Below are positions 19,908 through 26,265 of a stretch of DNA of 64,000 nt, one piece after another. The stretch is from Polynucleobacter sp. 31A-FELB. Lineage in GTDB: Bacteria > Pseudomonadota > Gammaproteobacteria > Burkholderiales > Burkholderiaceae. Under the pieces are notes generated by a model. The model worked only from the letters and a program-made list of their open reading frames with translations, did not search any database and was not told where the DNA came from. The position numbers and the translations under genes were made by a program. Each line of letters starts with the position of its first letter. Positions within the stretch are counted from its first letter, which is position 1. The stretch spans positions 58,626-122,625 of the forward strand of contig NZ_JACVOO010000007.1 in assembly GCF_018882405.1 (NCBI RefSeq), written 5' to 3'.

Positions 19908-20859
19908 AGGCGGCGTAGGCAAGTCGACTATAGCCGGGCAACTTGCCCGCTATGCCGGCACATTGGGCCTTCGCGTGTTAATGATCGATTTAGATGATCA
20001 GGGCAACTTTAGTCAGGGGCTTATTAGGACAAATGTGAACGTATTGAAAAATACGATTACCCAAGTCCTAAAAGGCGATCTGCCAGAATTTAACGGTACA
20101 TTTGATCTGCTGCCGGCCGATGGCAAGGTTACCGCAGAGCTGGTTGAACGGGCAAGATTAAAGACTGATCAAGATGGCGTGGCCATCGAGATTGCAACAC
20201 TTGCACACCAAAACTTTTCAAAGTTTTTGGACTCAGCAAAAAACCACTACGACATTTGCATTATTGATGGGCCTCCAGCTCTGGATACACGCGTCACCAT
20301 GGCGCTTGCATTGGCAAGTCATGTGATCTGCCCAATTCAATTAAGCCAAGAATCTATTGAGGGAATGGCCTCTACGCTTAACGCATCTAGAGGAATTTTG
20401 CGCATCAAGGGAACCACCAACCCGAAGTTGGATTTTTTAGGCTTTTTGCCCAATATGGTTGAGTCAACCCCAAAGCAGAAGACTGCGTTGGCCGACTTAT
20501 CCGAGTCTCTAGGAAAGCACTTCTTGCGAGATAACGACGGCAAGTTGATGGTTATTCCTAAGCGTGAATGTATTAGGCAGGCTCAAGGCTTGGGTGTGTC
20601 CCTTGCCAGCATGACCTCCACCAACAATGGTGCTCGTGAAACATGGTGGAAATTACGCAATGTCTTTGATGTAGTTTTGGACAGAATGGGTTATTCAGCG
20701 CTCCTGGAGGATTTAAAAGAAAAGCAGGATCTTGAGCAACAAGCAGCAAAGCAAAAAGCAAAGCTGGCAAAACTTTATGGACCTGATAGCCAGGTTGAGA
20801 CCGATGACATAGCAGTCATTGAGCAAACTAAAGCTCAAGAATTGACAGGAGACGAATAA
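19873..20859 (+). CDS. parA: ParA-type partition ATPase
   Basis: 328 residues. Deviant Walker A NKGGVGKST at ~11-19, Walker B-like IDLDDQGN and CIIDGPPALD. It moves plasmid or chromosome DNA together with ParB and a parS site. A strong ribosome site (GAGGAGGG) lies in the end of the preceding regulator gene and supports the ATG at 19873. The C-terminus is a Lys/Gln-rich coiled segment. Within an integrated element it points to a plasmid-like, stably replicated circular stage. Confidence 0.92.
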   Translation: MNMQTLLVSINKGGVGKSTIAGQLARYAGTLGLRVLMIDLDDQGNFSQGLIRTNVNVLKNTITQVLKGDLPEFNGTFDLLPADGKVTAELVERARLKTDQDGVAIEIATLAHQNFSKFLDSAKNHYDICIIDGPPALDTRVTMALALASHVICPIQLSQESIEGMASTLNASRGILRIKGTTNPKLDFLGFLPNMVESTPKQKTALADLSESLGKHFLRDNDGKLMVIPKRECIRQAQGLGVSLASMTSTNNGARETWWKLRNVFDVVLDRMGYSALLEDLKEKQDLEQQAAKQKAKLAKLYGPDSQVETDDIAVIEQTKAQELTGDE

Positions 20860-21884
20860 TGAATGCTGTCAATAAAAAGCCAATGTTTGATCTATCAGCA
20901 TTTGATACGCCAGCGATTGCTGACAACCAAGTGGCTGTTGTTTTATCAATTCCTGTAGCCGAGATTTGCGAAGACAAGGATCAACCGAGAACTGAATTCG
21001 ACCAAGAGCAGCTGGAAAGCCTTGCTGGAGATATTCTAATCAGGGGGGTGCAACAGCCCATATCTGTTCGCCCCGCCAACAATGGCTTCTACACAATCAT
21101 TCAAGGTGCTCGACGTTATCGCGCTAGCGTTTTGGCTGGCAAAGAAACGGTTCCCGCAATTGTTCAATCAGATGAAATCTTGTTTGATGACTATTCACAA
21201 GTGGCTGAGAATACTAAGCGCGCAAACCTATCTCCAATTGATATAGCTCGCTTTATCCAGAAGAGAAAAGATAAGGGTGAGACTAATGTTGAGATTGCGA
21301 AGAAGCTCAACGAACCAAAAGAGTACGTTACGCGCCACCTTTCTATTCTAAGCAGCCCTCCTGAAATTCTTGCCGCAATTAATGCAAAAAAACTTAATAG
21401 TGCTCAAACGATCTACCAACTAAATCTTCTCTATGAAAAATCACCCAAGGCTGCGTTATCGCTGTTAAATGAAAATGAAAATGTGACACGGCAAATGATA
21501 GGGGCTACATCAAAATCTTTGGCAATCGAAGACGAGTCAACTCTGGAAAACTCTCCCACTGAATCTGTCAATAAATCTGTAGAAGAAATCAGCGCTAAAG
21601 ACCAAATTTTGGAGACGTCTCGCAAGCATATTCTTCGTGAAATTCCATCTGAAAATAATGATGAGGCTGATGAAGGCAATGAGCCTCAAGTGGAAACTAA
21701 AGATCATGAAACTGTTAGGCCTCTTCCCGTCAAAACGAAAGAGGAAGTTGTGATCAACAAGAGTCTTTCGGTAGATGTTGCAGGGGTTATACACAACATC
21801 AAACTGCAATTAACAAAAAACCCTTCCGCTGTAGCGTTGAGCCGAATTGAGGCTTTAGTTCTAACTAACTATTTTGGCGACTAA
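20859..21884 (+). CDS. parB: ParB-type partition protein
   Basis: 341 residues. ParB N-terminal nuclease-like domain with the box II motif (GARRYRA near residue 87), then a HTH with VTRHLSIL, and a long acidic linker to a C-terminal dimerisation part. Starts on the stop codon of parA. No parS consensus was recognised near it. Confidence 0.9.
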   Translation: MNAVNKKPMFDLSAFDTPAIADNQVAVVLSIPVAEICEDKDQPRTEFDQEQLESLAGDILIRGVQQPISVRPANNGFYTIIQGARRYRASVLAGKETVPAIVQSDEILFDDYSQVAENTKRANLSPIDIARFIQKRKDKGETNVEIAKKLNEPKEYVTRHLSILSSPPEILAAINAKKLNSAQTIYQLNLLYEKSPKAALSLLNENENVTRQMIGATSKSLAIEDESTLENSPTESVNKSVEEISAKDQILETSRKHILREIPSENNDEADEGNEPQVETKDHETVRPLPVKTKEEVVINKSLSVDVAGVIHNIKLQLTKNPSAVALSRIEALVLTNYFGD

Positions 21885-22322
21885 ATGAGCTCAACCGTGA
21901 ATCAATTTCAAATTATTGGCTATCTGGGTAATGCTCCAGCGCTTAAGAATTTGCCAGATGGTGAGCAGGTTGCCATCTTGCAAATTGCTACACAAAGCCG
22001 CTGGAAAGGTTTGGATGGCTCCTTAAATGAAAAAATAGATTGGCACATAATTTATGCCTATCGTCGGCTGGCCAGCACCTCGGCCGATTTCTTAAAAAAA
22101 GGAATGCTCTTAAGAGTTGCGGGCAGCATTGAAAACTGGCCAAGACCAAGCAATCCTGGCAGCAGCCGCACTTACCTTAAGGCTAAGGAGATTAAGCATT
22201 TAACAAGCAATTTCCCGGTTCCTAAAGGCGAGGCAATCAAGATCGAGCCACCCGCGATTAATGATTCGGAAATATTTGATGCTGCAAAGTTGGAGTCTGT
22301 GAAGAAGGGAATATCGAGATGA
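21885..22322 (+). CDS. ssb: Single-stranded DNA-binding protein
   Basis: 145 residues with an OB fold (QFQIIGYLGNAPALKNLPDGEQVAILQIA...; W-x-I-I-Y-x-RL and LLRVAGSIEN). The typical acidic DDDIPF tail of chromosomal SSB is absent, which fits an element-borne SSB. It directly abuts parB and would cover the transferred strand during conjugation or replication. Confidence 0.85.
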   Translation: MSSTVNQFQIIGYLGNAPALKNLPDGEQVAILQIATQSRWKGLDGSLNEKIDWHIIYAYRRLASTSADFLKKGMLLRVAGSIENWPRPSNPGSSRTYLKAKEIKHLTSNFPVPKGEAIKIEPPAINDSEIFDAAKLESVKKGISR

Positions 22323-23026
22323 GCCAGTTATTCGATATTTCCCAATGCGGCGGGAAGAGGAGAGTGTTAGCGCACCCTCCGACCCCTGGCCAAAGAGTAT
22401 TACAACGGCTTGATAGGACGGGGGAAGCAAAAAATCCTGTACCCCCTGTTGACCGCTGCAATCGCACTTTGGTTGGGAGCAGTATAGCCAGTTTATCGGC
22501 TAAATATGGAGTATTGAGTAGGGAAGTCGGGAAGAAGAGGGTGTTAGCGCACCCTCTTTACCCTGGCCAAAAAGGAACTCCACCCCTTGATAGGACGGTG
22601 ACGGTCTTTAAAAAGATATCACCTCGCAAAGGCTTTGTTCGCAATGTGGTTGTTGAAATTGTACCGATGAAATACTACTGTTGCAAATTGCCACTAAATT
22701 TGTACCCCCAGAACAGAACTACCCTCTTATCAGTGGTGAATTTTTCCGCTGATAACGGTACCTTGGCCCATCGTGGGTTTGATATGCCTAAATTAGTTAG
22801 CGCTAAGGCCGGCATTACTGCGATGGTTGGGAGGCCTGTAATGCGCTACACCCCCGCATTTATAGGAACCAGGCTGATCGGTGTTGGTCAGCCCTTAGTA
22901 CGCTTGAAGCGTCCCCTTGGGCATCACCCAGAGGGAGCCACTCAGGCTAGGGGTGGGTTTACTCAAAAACCACAACTTCCAAAAGCGCTGTCTAGAGATG
23001 GATGTTTTATGGAGATTTCCGCATGA
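22319..23026 (+). CDS. Open frame of doubtful coding status carrying two leader-type repeats
   Basis: A 235-codon frame starts with ATGA overlap on the ssb stop and ends with ATGA overlap on the next gene, which argues for coding. The sequence looks unlike a protein: it is rich in Arg/Pro/Gly and contains two in-frame copies, 177 bp apart, of a DNA repeat that elsewhere is a non-coding leader (UUAGCG hairpin plus CTTGATAGGACG). The repeats translate as RVLAHP..PGQ......LDRT. A third TTAGCG hairpin is at 22793-22806. It may be a real repeat protein or a non-coding control region kept open by chance. Confidence 0.3.
   Translation: MSQLFDISQCGGKRRVLAHPPTPGQRVLQRLDRTGEAKNPVPPVDRCNRTLVGSSIASLSAKYGVLSREVGKKRVLAHPLYPGQKGTPPLDRTVTVFKKISPRKGFVRNVVVEIVPMKYYCCKLPLNLYPQNRTTLLSVVNFSADNGTLAHRGFDMPKLVSAKAGITAMVGRPVMRYTPAFIGTRLIGVGQPLVRLKRPLGHHPEGATQARGGFTQKPQLPKALSRDGCFMEISA
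22359..22420 (+). ncRNA. UUAGCG hairpin + CUUGAUAGGA leader motif, copy A
   Basis: Stem 22359-22366 / 22373-22380 (eight positions, one A-C mismatch) closes the loop TTAGCG (22367-22372). CCCTGGCCAAA follows at 22384 and CTTGATAGGACG at 22409-22420. Same layout as copy B, 177 bp downstream. No start codon follows closely. Confidence 0.6.
22535..22598 (+). ncRNA. UUAGCG hairpin + CUUGAUAGGA leader motif, copy B
   Basis: Perfect 9-bp stem (22535-22543 / 22550-22558) around the loop TTAGCG (22544-22549), then CCCTGGCCAAA at 22561 and CTTGATAGGACGG at 22586-22598. It is the strongest hairpin of the family. Relative to copy A, the one mismatched stem position has become paired. Confidence 0.65.
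22793..22806 (+). ncRNA. UUAGCG hairpin, isolated copy
   Basis: TTAG / CTAA stem around the TTAGCG loop (22797-22802). The CTTGATAGGA part is absent downstream, so this could be a chance or decayed copy. Confidence 0.35.
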
Positions 23027-23391
23027 GAAGCACTATGTTTTGGAAAAATATTGTGGCTATACAGTTTTTAGTTGTCGCGCCAATTGCAGCGAAAGTCTTC
23101 GAATCTTATTTTATTAATCAAGGTTGGATGGCTGGTCTTGCTGCAATTTTCAATGTAGCCATTGGGTTGCTAGTGGGCACCTATGACCAACGATCTATCG
23201 GCTGGCAACGCCTGCAGTTCGTCTGGAAATGGCTCGCTTCTGTTAACACCTTCTTGTTGTACTTGATATTTATTTTGGTAACCGCTGAAATAGATCGCCA
23301 AATTAGAGAATTAATACTTTTGACCACTTTTCCAGGGTGGCTCTGCGTAGCATTAATTTTCATTCCAAGCGCTAATGGAGAAAATTCATGA
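23023..23391 (+). CDS. Small membrane protein of unknown function
   Basis: 122 residues with about four hydrophobic segments (FLVVAPIAAKVF; AIFNVAIGLLVGTY; TFLLYLIFILVTA; GWLCVALIFIP). Start chosen at ATG 23023, which overlaps the preceding stop. No family recognised. Placed between the partition module and the replication genes; convergent with the next gene, overlapping it by 20 bp. Confidence 0.6.
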   Translation: MRSTMFWKNIVAIQFLVVAPIAAKVFESYFINQGWMAGLAAIFNVAIGLLVGTYDQRSIGWQRLQFVWKWLASVNTFLLYLIFILVTAEIDRQIRELILLTTFPGWLCVALIFIPSANGENS

Positions 23392-23926
23392 ACGCATCCA
23401 CGACTGCCTTCCATGGAACAGACCATGCTGCGACTACGCTCCCAACAAAGGACAAAAATAGTTGCTTCCTTTTTTGGGCGGTCTTTCTCTTGGAAAAATC
23501 TTGCAAGTTTTCAGCCAAATTTATTACTAGGATCTCCTTTGCGCCGCCTAATTCGCCCTTAATTTTTAAAAGATTATTGCGGATTGTATCCGGCAGGTCA
23601 TCAAATACAGTGCCTTCATCCAGTGCAACTAGATTTCTTAAGCAGTATTTCCGCAACTCCAAATTGTTGAGTTTGGTTGCTGCATCTAGCACCCCTTTTA
23701 AAGTACTTTGGATTTCAAATTTACTTAGAGATCGTCTTTTAGCAAGAATAAAAATTTCCTCTACCGTGAGTGCATTTTCTAAGCCAAGACTAAAACATTT
23801 AATAATGCGTATTTTTAACCGCCACTTCCAAAAAAGACTTGCACCCACAAGAACCAAAACTACAACTCCTCCTCCGAACATAAACATAGTTACCAATAAG
23901 ATTATCGTTTCTAAGGCTTTGTCCAC
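23372..23926 (-). CDS. Membrane-anchored protein of unknown function
   Basis: 184 residues on the minus strand. An N-terminal membrane segment (TIILLVTMFMFGGGVVVLVLV) precedes a charged, mostly helical region with LTVEEIFILAKRRSLSKFEI (a possible winged-helix-like stretch) and a short hydrophobic C-terminus. Amino-acid composition is protein-like, while the overlapping plus-strand frame (23388-24071) is a Ser/Thr/Arg-rich mirror and is rejected. It is the only leftward gene of the control region. Confidence 0.6.
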   Translation of the reverse strand: MDKALETIILLVTMFMFGGGVVVLVLVGASLFWKWRLKIRIIKCFSLGLENALTVEEIFILAKRRSLSKFEIQSTLKGVLDAATKLNNLELRKYCLRNLVALDEGTVFDDLPDTIRNNLLKIKGELGGAKEILVINLAENLQDFSKRKTAQKRKQLFLSFVGSVVAAWSVPWKAVVDAFMNFLH

Positions 23927-24067
23927 GGTTGAGTTTCCTTATCGAAGTAGGGTTCTGAAAATTACCCACCGTTCCCGTATTGCGGCTCCACCCGCACGGA
24001 AAGAAGTGAGTAATAAATTCTACATAGGAAACTCAACCACCCCTAATTTTGGTGTTAGGAGCTTTTT

Positions 24068-24400
24068 ATGAGCCTTTATCTCTATAACCGAGTGATGGAC
24101 TCCGCCCTCCGTATGGAGGAAAAGTTGGTTCTAGTCCGATTGGCATTTTCTGCAACCGATGATGCCCTGGCTATTCTTCCATTGGAAAAGCTGGCTAGTG
24201 ATACAAGCTTCACCGAGGAAGAAGTTAAAAAATACTTAACCAGCTTGACCGCCCAAGGAATCATTGAAGATCGATCGATCTCAGTACGTAGCCCAGATGG
24301 ATCAATAGCCTTTAGACCTGCCTATCAAATTAAGCCGGAATTATTTCCTAAATGGACTCCTGAACTCCGTAAAGCCCTCATAGAGGAGGATGCATCATGA
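24068..24400 (+). CDS. Small HTH protein of the replication module
   Basis: 110 residues. A winged helix is suggested by DALAILPLEKLASDTSFTEEE and VKKYLTSLTAQGIIEDRS. Its stop overlaps the start of the origin-carrying gene by 4 bp, so the two are co-translated. A CCTAA / TTAGG hairpin lies immediately before the start and could cover the ribosome site. Likely a DNA-binding helper in replication or its control (inference). Confidence 0.6.
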   Translation: MSLYLYNRVMDSALRMEEKLVLVRLAFSATDDALAILPLEKLASDTSFTEEEVKKYLTSLTAQGIIEDRSISVRSPDGSIAFRPAYQIKPELFPKWTPELRKALIEEDAS

Positions 24401-25455
24401 GCGTTAAGGTTCAATCAATGGTGTGGGATGCTGATATTGAGCACAACCAGAAATTTGTTCTTCTGGCGCTTGCTGACCAGGCGAATGACTTTGGTAAAGA
24501 GTGTTGGCCAAGCATTGCTCATTTGGCAGCCAAGTGCAATTTAACGGACAGAGCCATTCAAAAAAATCTAAAAAAATTAGAGGAGCGTGGACTAATTTCT
24601 CGTAATGCGCGTTACGGCAGATCAACTTATTTCACTATTTATCTTCCAAAAATTGCAGAGTTAAAAAGGCAATTTGAGGCCGAAACCTCAGAAGATGATC
24701 ACCAAGATGGTGCGAAAGTTATCCACAGCCCCGAACAAAGTTCACCCCGTCAGAATGACACCCCGAACAAAGTTCACCCCGAACAAAGTTCACCCCCGAC
24801 AGGAAACCCTGATTCTGTAGATACCCCCGAACAAAGTTCACCCCCGAACTTTGTTCCAAATTTAGAACAAAGTTCACCCCCACCCCGAACAAAGTTCACC
24901 CATAACCATCCTTTTAACCATCCTATATCGTCGTCGACGTCAGAGAATGAAGTTATCCACAACCCTGAAAACCAAACATCAAATTCAGTGGCAGGGAATG
25001 ACTTTGAAAGCGTTATTAGCTTAGTTTCCACTTGGGAGCAGGGTAGAGGTAAGACGGTCAAAATCTCACCAAGTGATCGCACAAAAATTTCCTACTGGCT
25101 TCAAGTCGGGGTTTCCTCTAACACCCTTAAGGCAGCCTACGACACTGCGGTCGCTCAACGTCAAAAGCAGGGTGACCCAGCTCCGGTAACCATTGGTTAT
25201 TTGGATTCAATCATCGCCTCTGCAGGTAAGGCGGGAAAGTCTACTAGTGCCCTAGCGAGTGGAAATGGTTCTGGCCTCAATGCTGCACCATGGTATGTCA
25301 CTGATGCTGGCATTGAAAATGAAGCGAATCGGATAGGGTGCAAACCTCACCCTGGTGAGCCCTTCCCGGAATTTAAGTTCCGGGTTTTAGCTTACCGACA
25401 AATACCCTACGAGCAATACGAGCGAGATAGGAGGGAATACTCAGTCCGCCAATAA
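24397..25455 (+). CDS. HTH replication initiator-like protein with intragenic origin
   Basis: 352 residues. The N-terminal winged helix (residues ~20-85: NQKFVLLALADQAND, CWPSIAHLAAKCNLTDRAIQ, LKKLEERGLIS) is of the HTH_36 type found in phage O-like and plasmid initiators. The middle (residues ~108-170) is a low-complexity linker with repeated PEQSSPP units, created by DNA iterons. The C-terminal part (~200-350) is DUF-like with GKTVKISPSDRTKISYWLQ. Lambda O has the same design: the origin lies inside the initiator gene and encodes a linker. No helicase or polymerase motif is present. Confidence 0.7.
   Translation: MSVKVQSMVWDADIEHNQKFVLLALADQANDFGKECWPSIAHLAAKCNLTDRAIQKNLKKLEERGLISRNARYGRSTYFTIYLPKIAELKRQFEAETSEDDHQDGAKVIHSPEQSSPRQNDTPNKVHPEQSSPPTGNPDSVDTPEQSSPPNFVPNLEQSSPPPRTKFTHNHPFNHPISSSTSENEVIHNPENQTSNSVAGNDFESVISLVSTWEQGRGKTVKISPSDRTKISYWLQVGVSSNTLKAAYDTAVAQRQKQGDPAPVTIGYLDSIIASAGKAGKSTSALASGNGSGLNAAPWYVTDAGIENEANRIGCKPHPGEPFPEFKFRVLAYRQIPYEQYERDRREYSVRQ
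24719..24961 (+). other. Putative replication origin (iterons bracketed by DnaA boxes)
   Basis: Two perfect DnaA boxes TTATCCACA lie at 24719-24727 and 24953-24961. Between them are seven copies of the palindromic unit GAAC-AAA-GTTC, mostly in the context CCCC-unit-ACCCC. An A+T-rich stretch with repeated TTTTAACCATCC-like words (24901-24930) sits between the last iteron and the second DnaA box and could be the unwinding element. The whole block is inside the initiator-like gene. Confidence 0.75.
24733..24897 (+). repeat. Seven iterons GAACAAAGTTC
   Basis: Copies at 24733-24743, 24765-24775, 24781-24791, 24829-24839, 24846-24856 (core flipped to TTT), 24865-24875 and 24887-24897. Each is a palindrome of GAAC and GTTC around three A (or T). 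Flanks are C-rich. Spacing is irregular, from 16 to 48 bp. Confidence 0.9.
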
Positions 25456-25522
25456 ATAAACCATAAGAAGCACCATAGAAGTAACCCAACGACTCCATCG
25501 AAGAGAAATGAAAAACCGAAAA

Positions 25523-25565
25523 CCCCACTCGGAAATAGTGGGGAGTCTCTTTGATAGGAGTAGTT
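25523..25565 (+). promoter_or_regulatory. Leader of the virB2-B3-B4 block (hairpin + TTTGATAGGAG)
   Basis: CCCCACT (25523-25529) and AGTGGGG (25537-25543) form a 7-bp stem with a CGGAAAT loop, then CTTTGATAGGAG (25549-25560) and ATG at 25566. The layout matches the TTAGCG leaders but the loop sequence differs. AGGAG is the ribosome-binding site. Confidence 0.5.
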
Positions 25566-25931
25566 ATGAAGACTTTTAAAAATGCATTAACCATTAAAGG
25601 CAAAAGATTTTTAAGAAACACCAAAAATCAATTTGATCGTAAATCTAGTGATATCAGTCTTGTTCATGCGGGGTTCCAAATTGCAATGTTGGGTGTCGCC
25701 CTTGAGGCAAGCCCAGCGTTTGCACAGCTTGCTAGAGCTTCCACATTTGCTAATACGGTGTCCACAACGCTTATGTCGGTTGGCATTGCAACCGGATCAT
25801 CCGCGTCGTTGTGGACGGGCTACAAAATGATGTTTAAGGGCGCAAGCTTTGGTGATGTGTCTCATCTATTGGGTGGTGGCCTACTCGCTGGTGGTGCAAC
25901 TGCCATCGGTGGCTACTTAATGGCTCCGTAA
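25566..25931 (+). CDS. virB2: VirB2-like conjugative pilin
   Basis: 121 residues. A long signal sequence ends near SPAFA-Q (residue ~50), followed by two hydrophobic segments (TTLMSVGIATGSSASLW; LLGGGLLAGGATAIGGYLM), the usual TrbC/VirB2 form. It is the main subunit of the T4SS pilus. ATG 25566 is chosen because AGGAG stands 6 bp upstream; an earlier codon at 25551 lies inside the leader motif. Confidence 0.8.
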   Translation: MKTFKNALTIKGKRFLRNTKNQFDRKSSDISLVHAGFQIAMLGVALEASPAFAQLARASTFANTVSTTLMSVGIATGSSASLWTGYKMMFKGASFGDVSHLLGGGLLAGGATAIGGYLMAP

Positions 25932-25945
25932 GGTAAAGGCAGATC

Positions 25946-26263
25946 GTGGACTCTGTATTTAAAGGTTGCACAAGGCCATCGCTATTGGCGGGAGTTCCAA
26001 TGCTCCCGCTAATGGCTGTGGCCATGCCATTAATTTTGCTCTCATTTTGGTCTCTATTTATAAGTCCATACCTTACTTTGGTTTGCTTGTGCCTATTAGG
26101 GTTTGTTTACTTTTGGATGCGCAAAGTTAGTAGTCATGATGACCAGCGGCTATTACAGCTCTTAAAACGCTTTTTGCTAAGGGTTGCAAAGCATGTATCA
26201 GCCAAACATTGGGGGGCAATAACTTACTCCCCAATCAAATATAAAAAACGAAACCGGAAATAA
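25946..26263 (+). CDS. virB3: VirB3-like T4SS protein
   Basis: 105 residues beginning with GTG (MDSVFKGCTRPSLLAGVPM), the conserved VirB3 start with F-K-G-x-TRP, then two membrane segments. Located between VirB2 and VirB4 as in most P-type systems. Helps anchor VirB4 to the inner membrane. Confidence 0.85.
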   Translation: MDSVFKGCTRPSLLAGVPMLPLMAVAMPLILLSFWSLFISPYLTLVCLCLLGFVYFWMRKVSSHDDQRLLQLLKRFLLRVAKHVSAKHWGAITYSPIKYKKRNRK

Positions 26264-26265
26264 CT

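Noticed and set aside
22359..22598. Integron attC sites as an explanation for the GTTAGCG repeats
   Set aside because: GTTAGCG does not fit the GTTRRRY core, no paired RYYYAAC box is present and no integron integrase is in the window.
23388..24071. 227-codon plus-strand frame opposite the minus-strand membrane-protein gene
   Set aside because: Its composition (Ser/Thr/Arg-rich, no domain) is that of a mirror frame; the minus-strand protein has a membrane anchor and helical body.
24728..24900. CRISPR array for the evenly looking repeats
   Set aside because: Unit is 11 bp and palindromic, spacing is irregular and C-rich, and the repeats lie inside a reading frame with no cas genes; iterons fit better.
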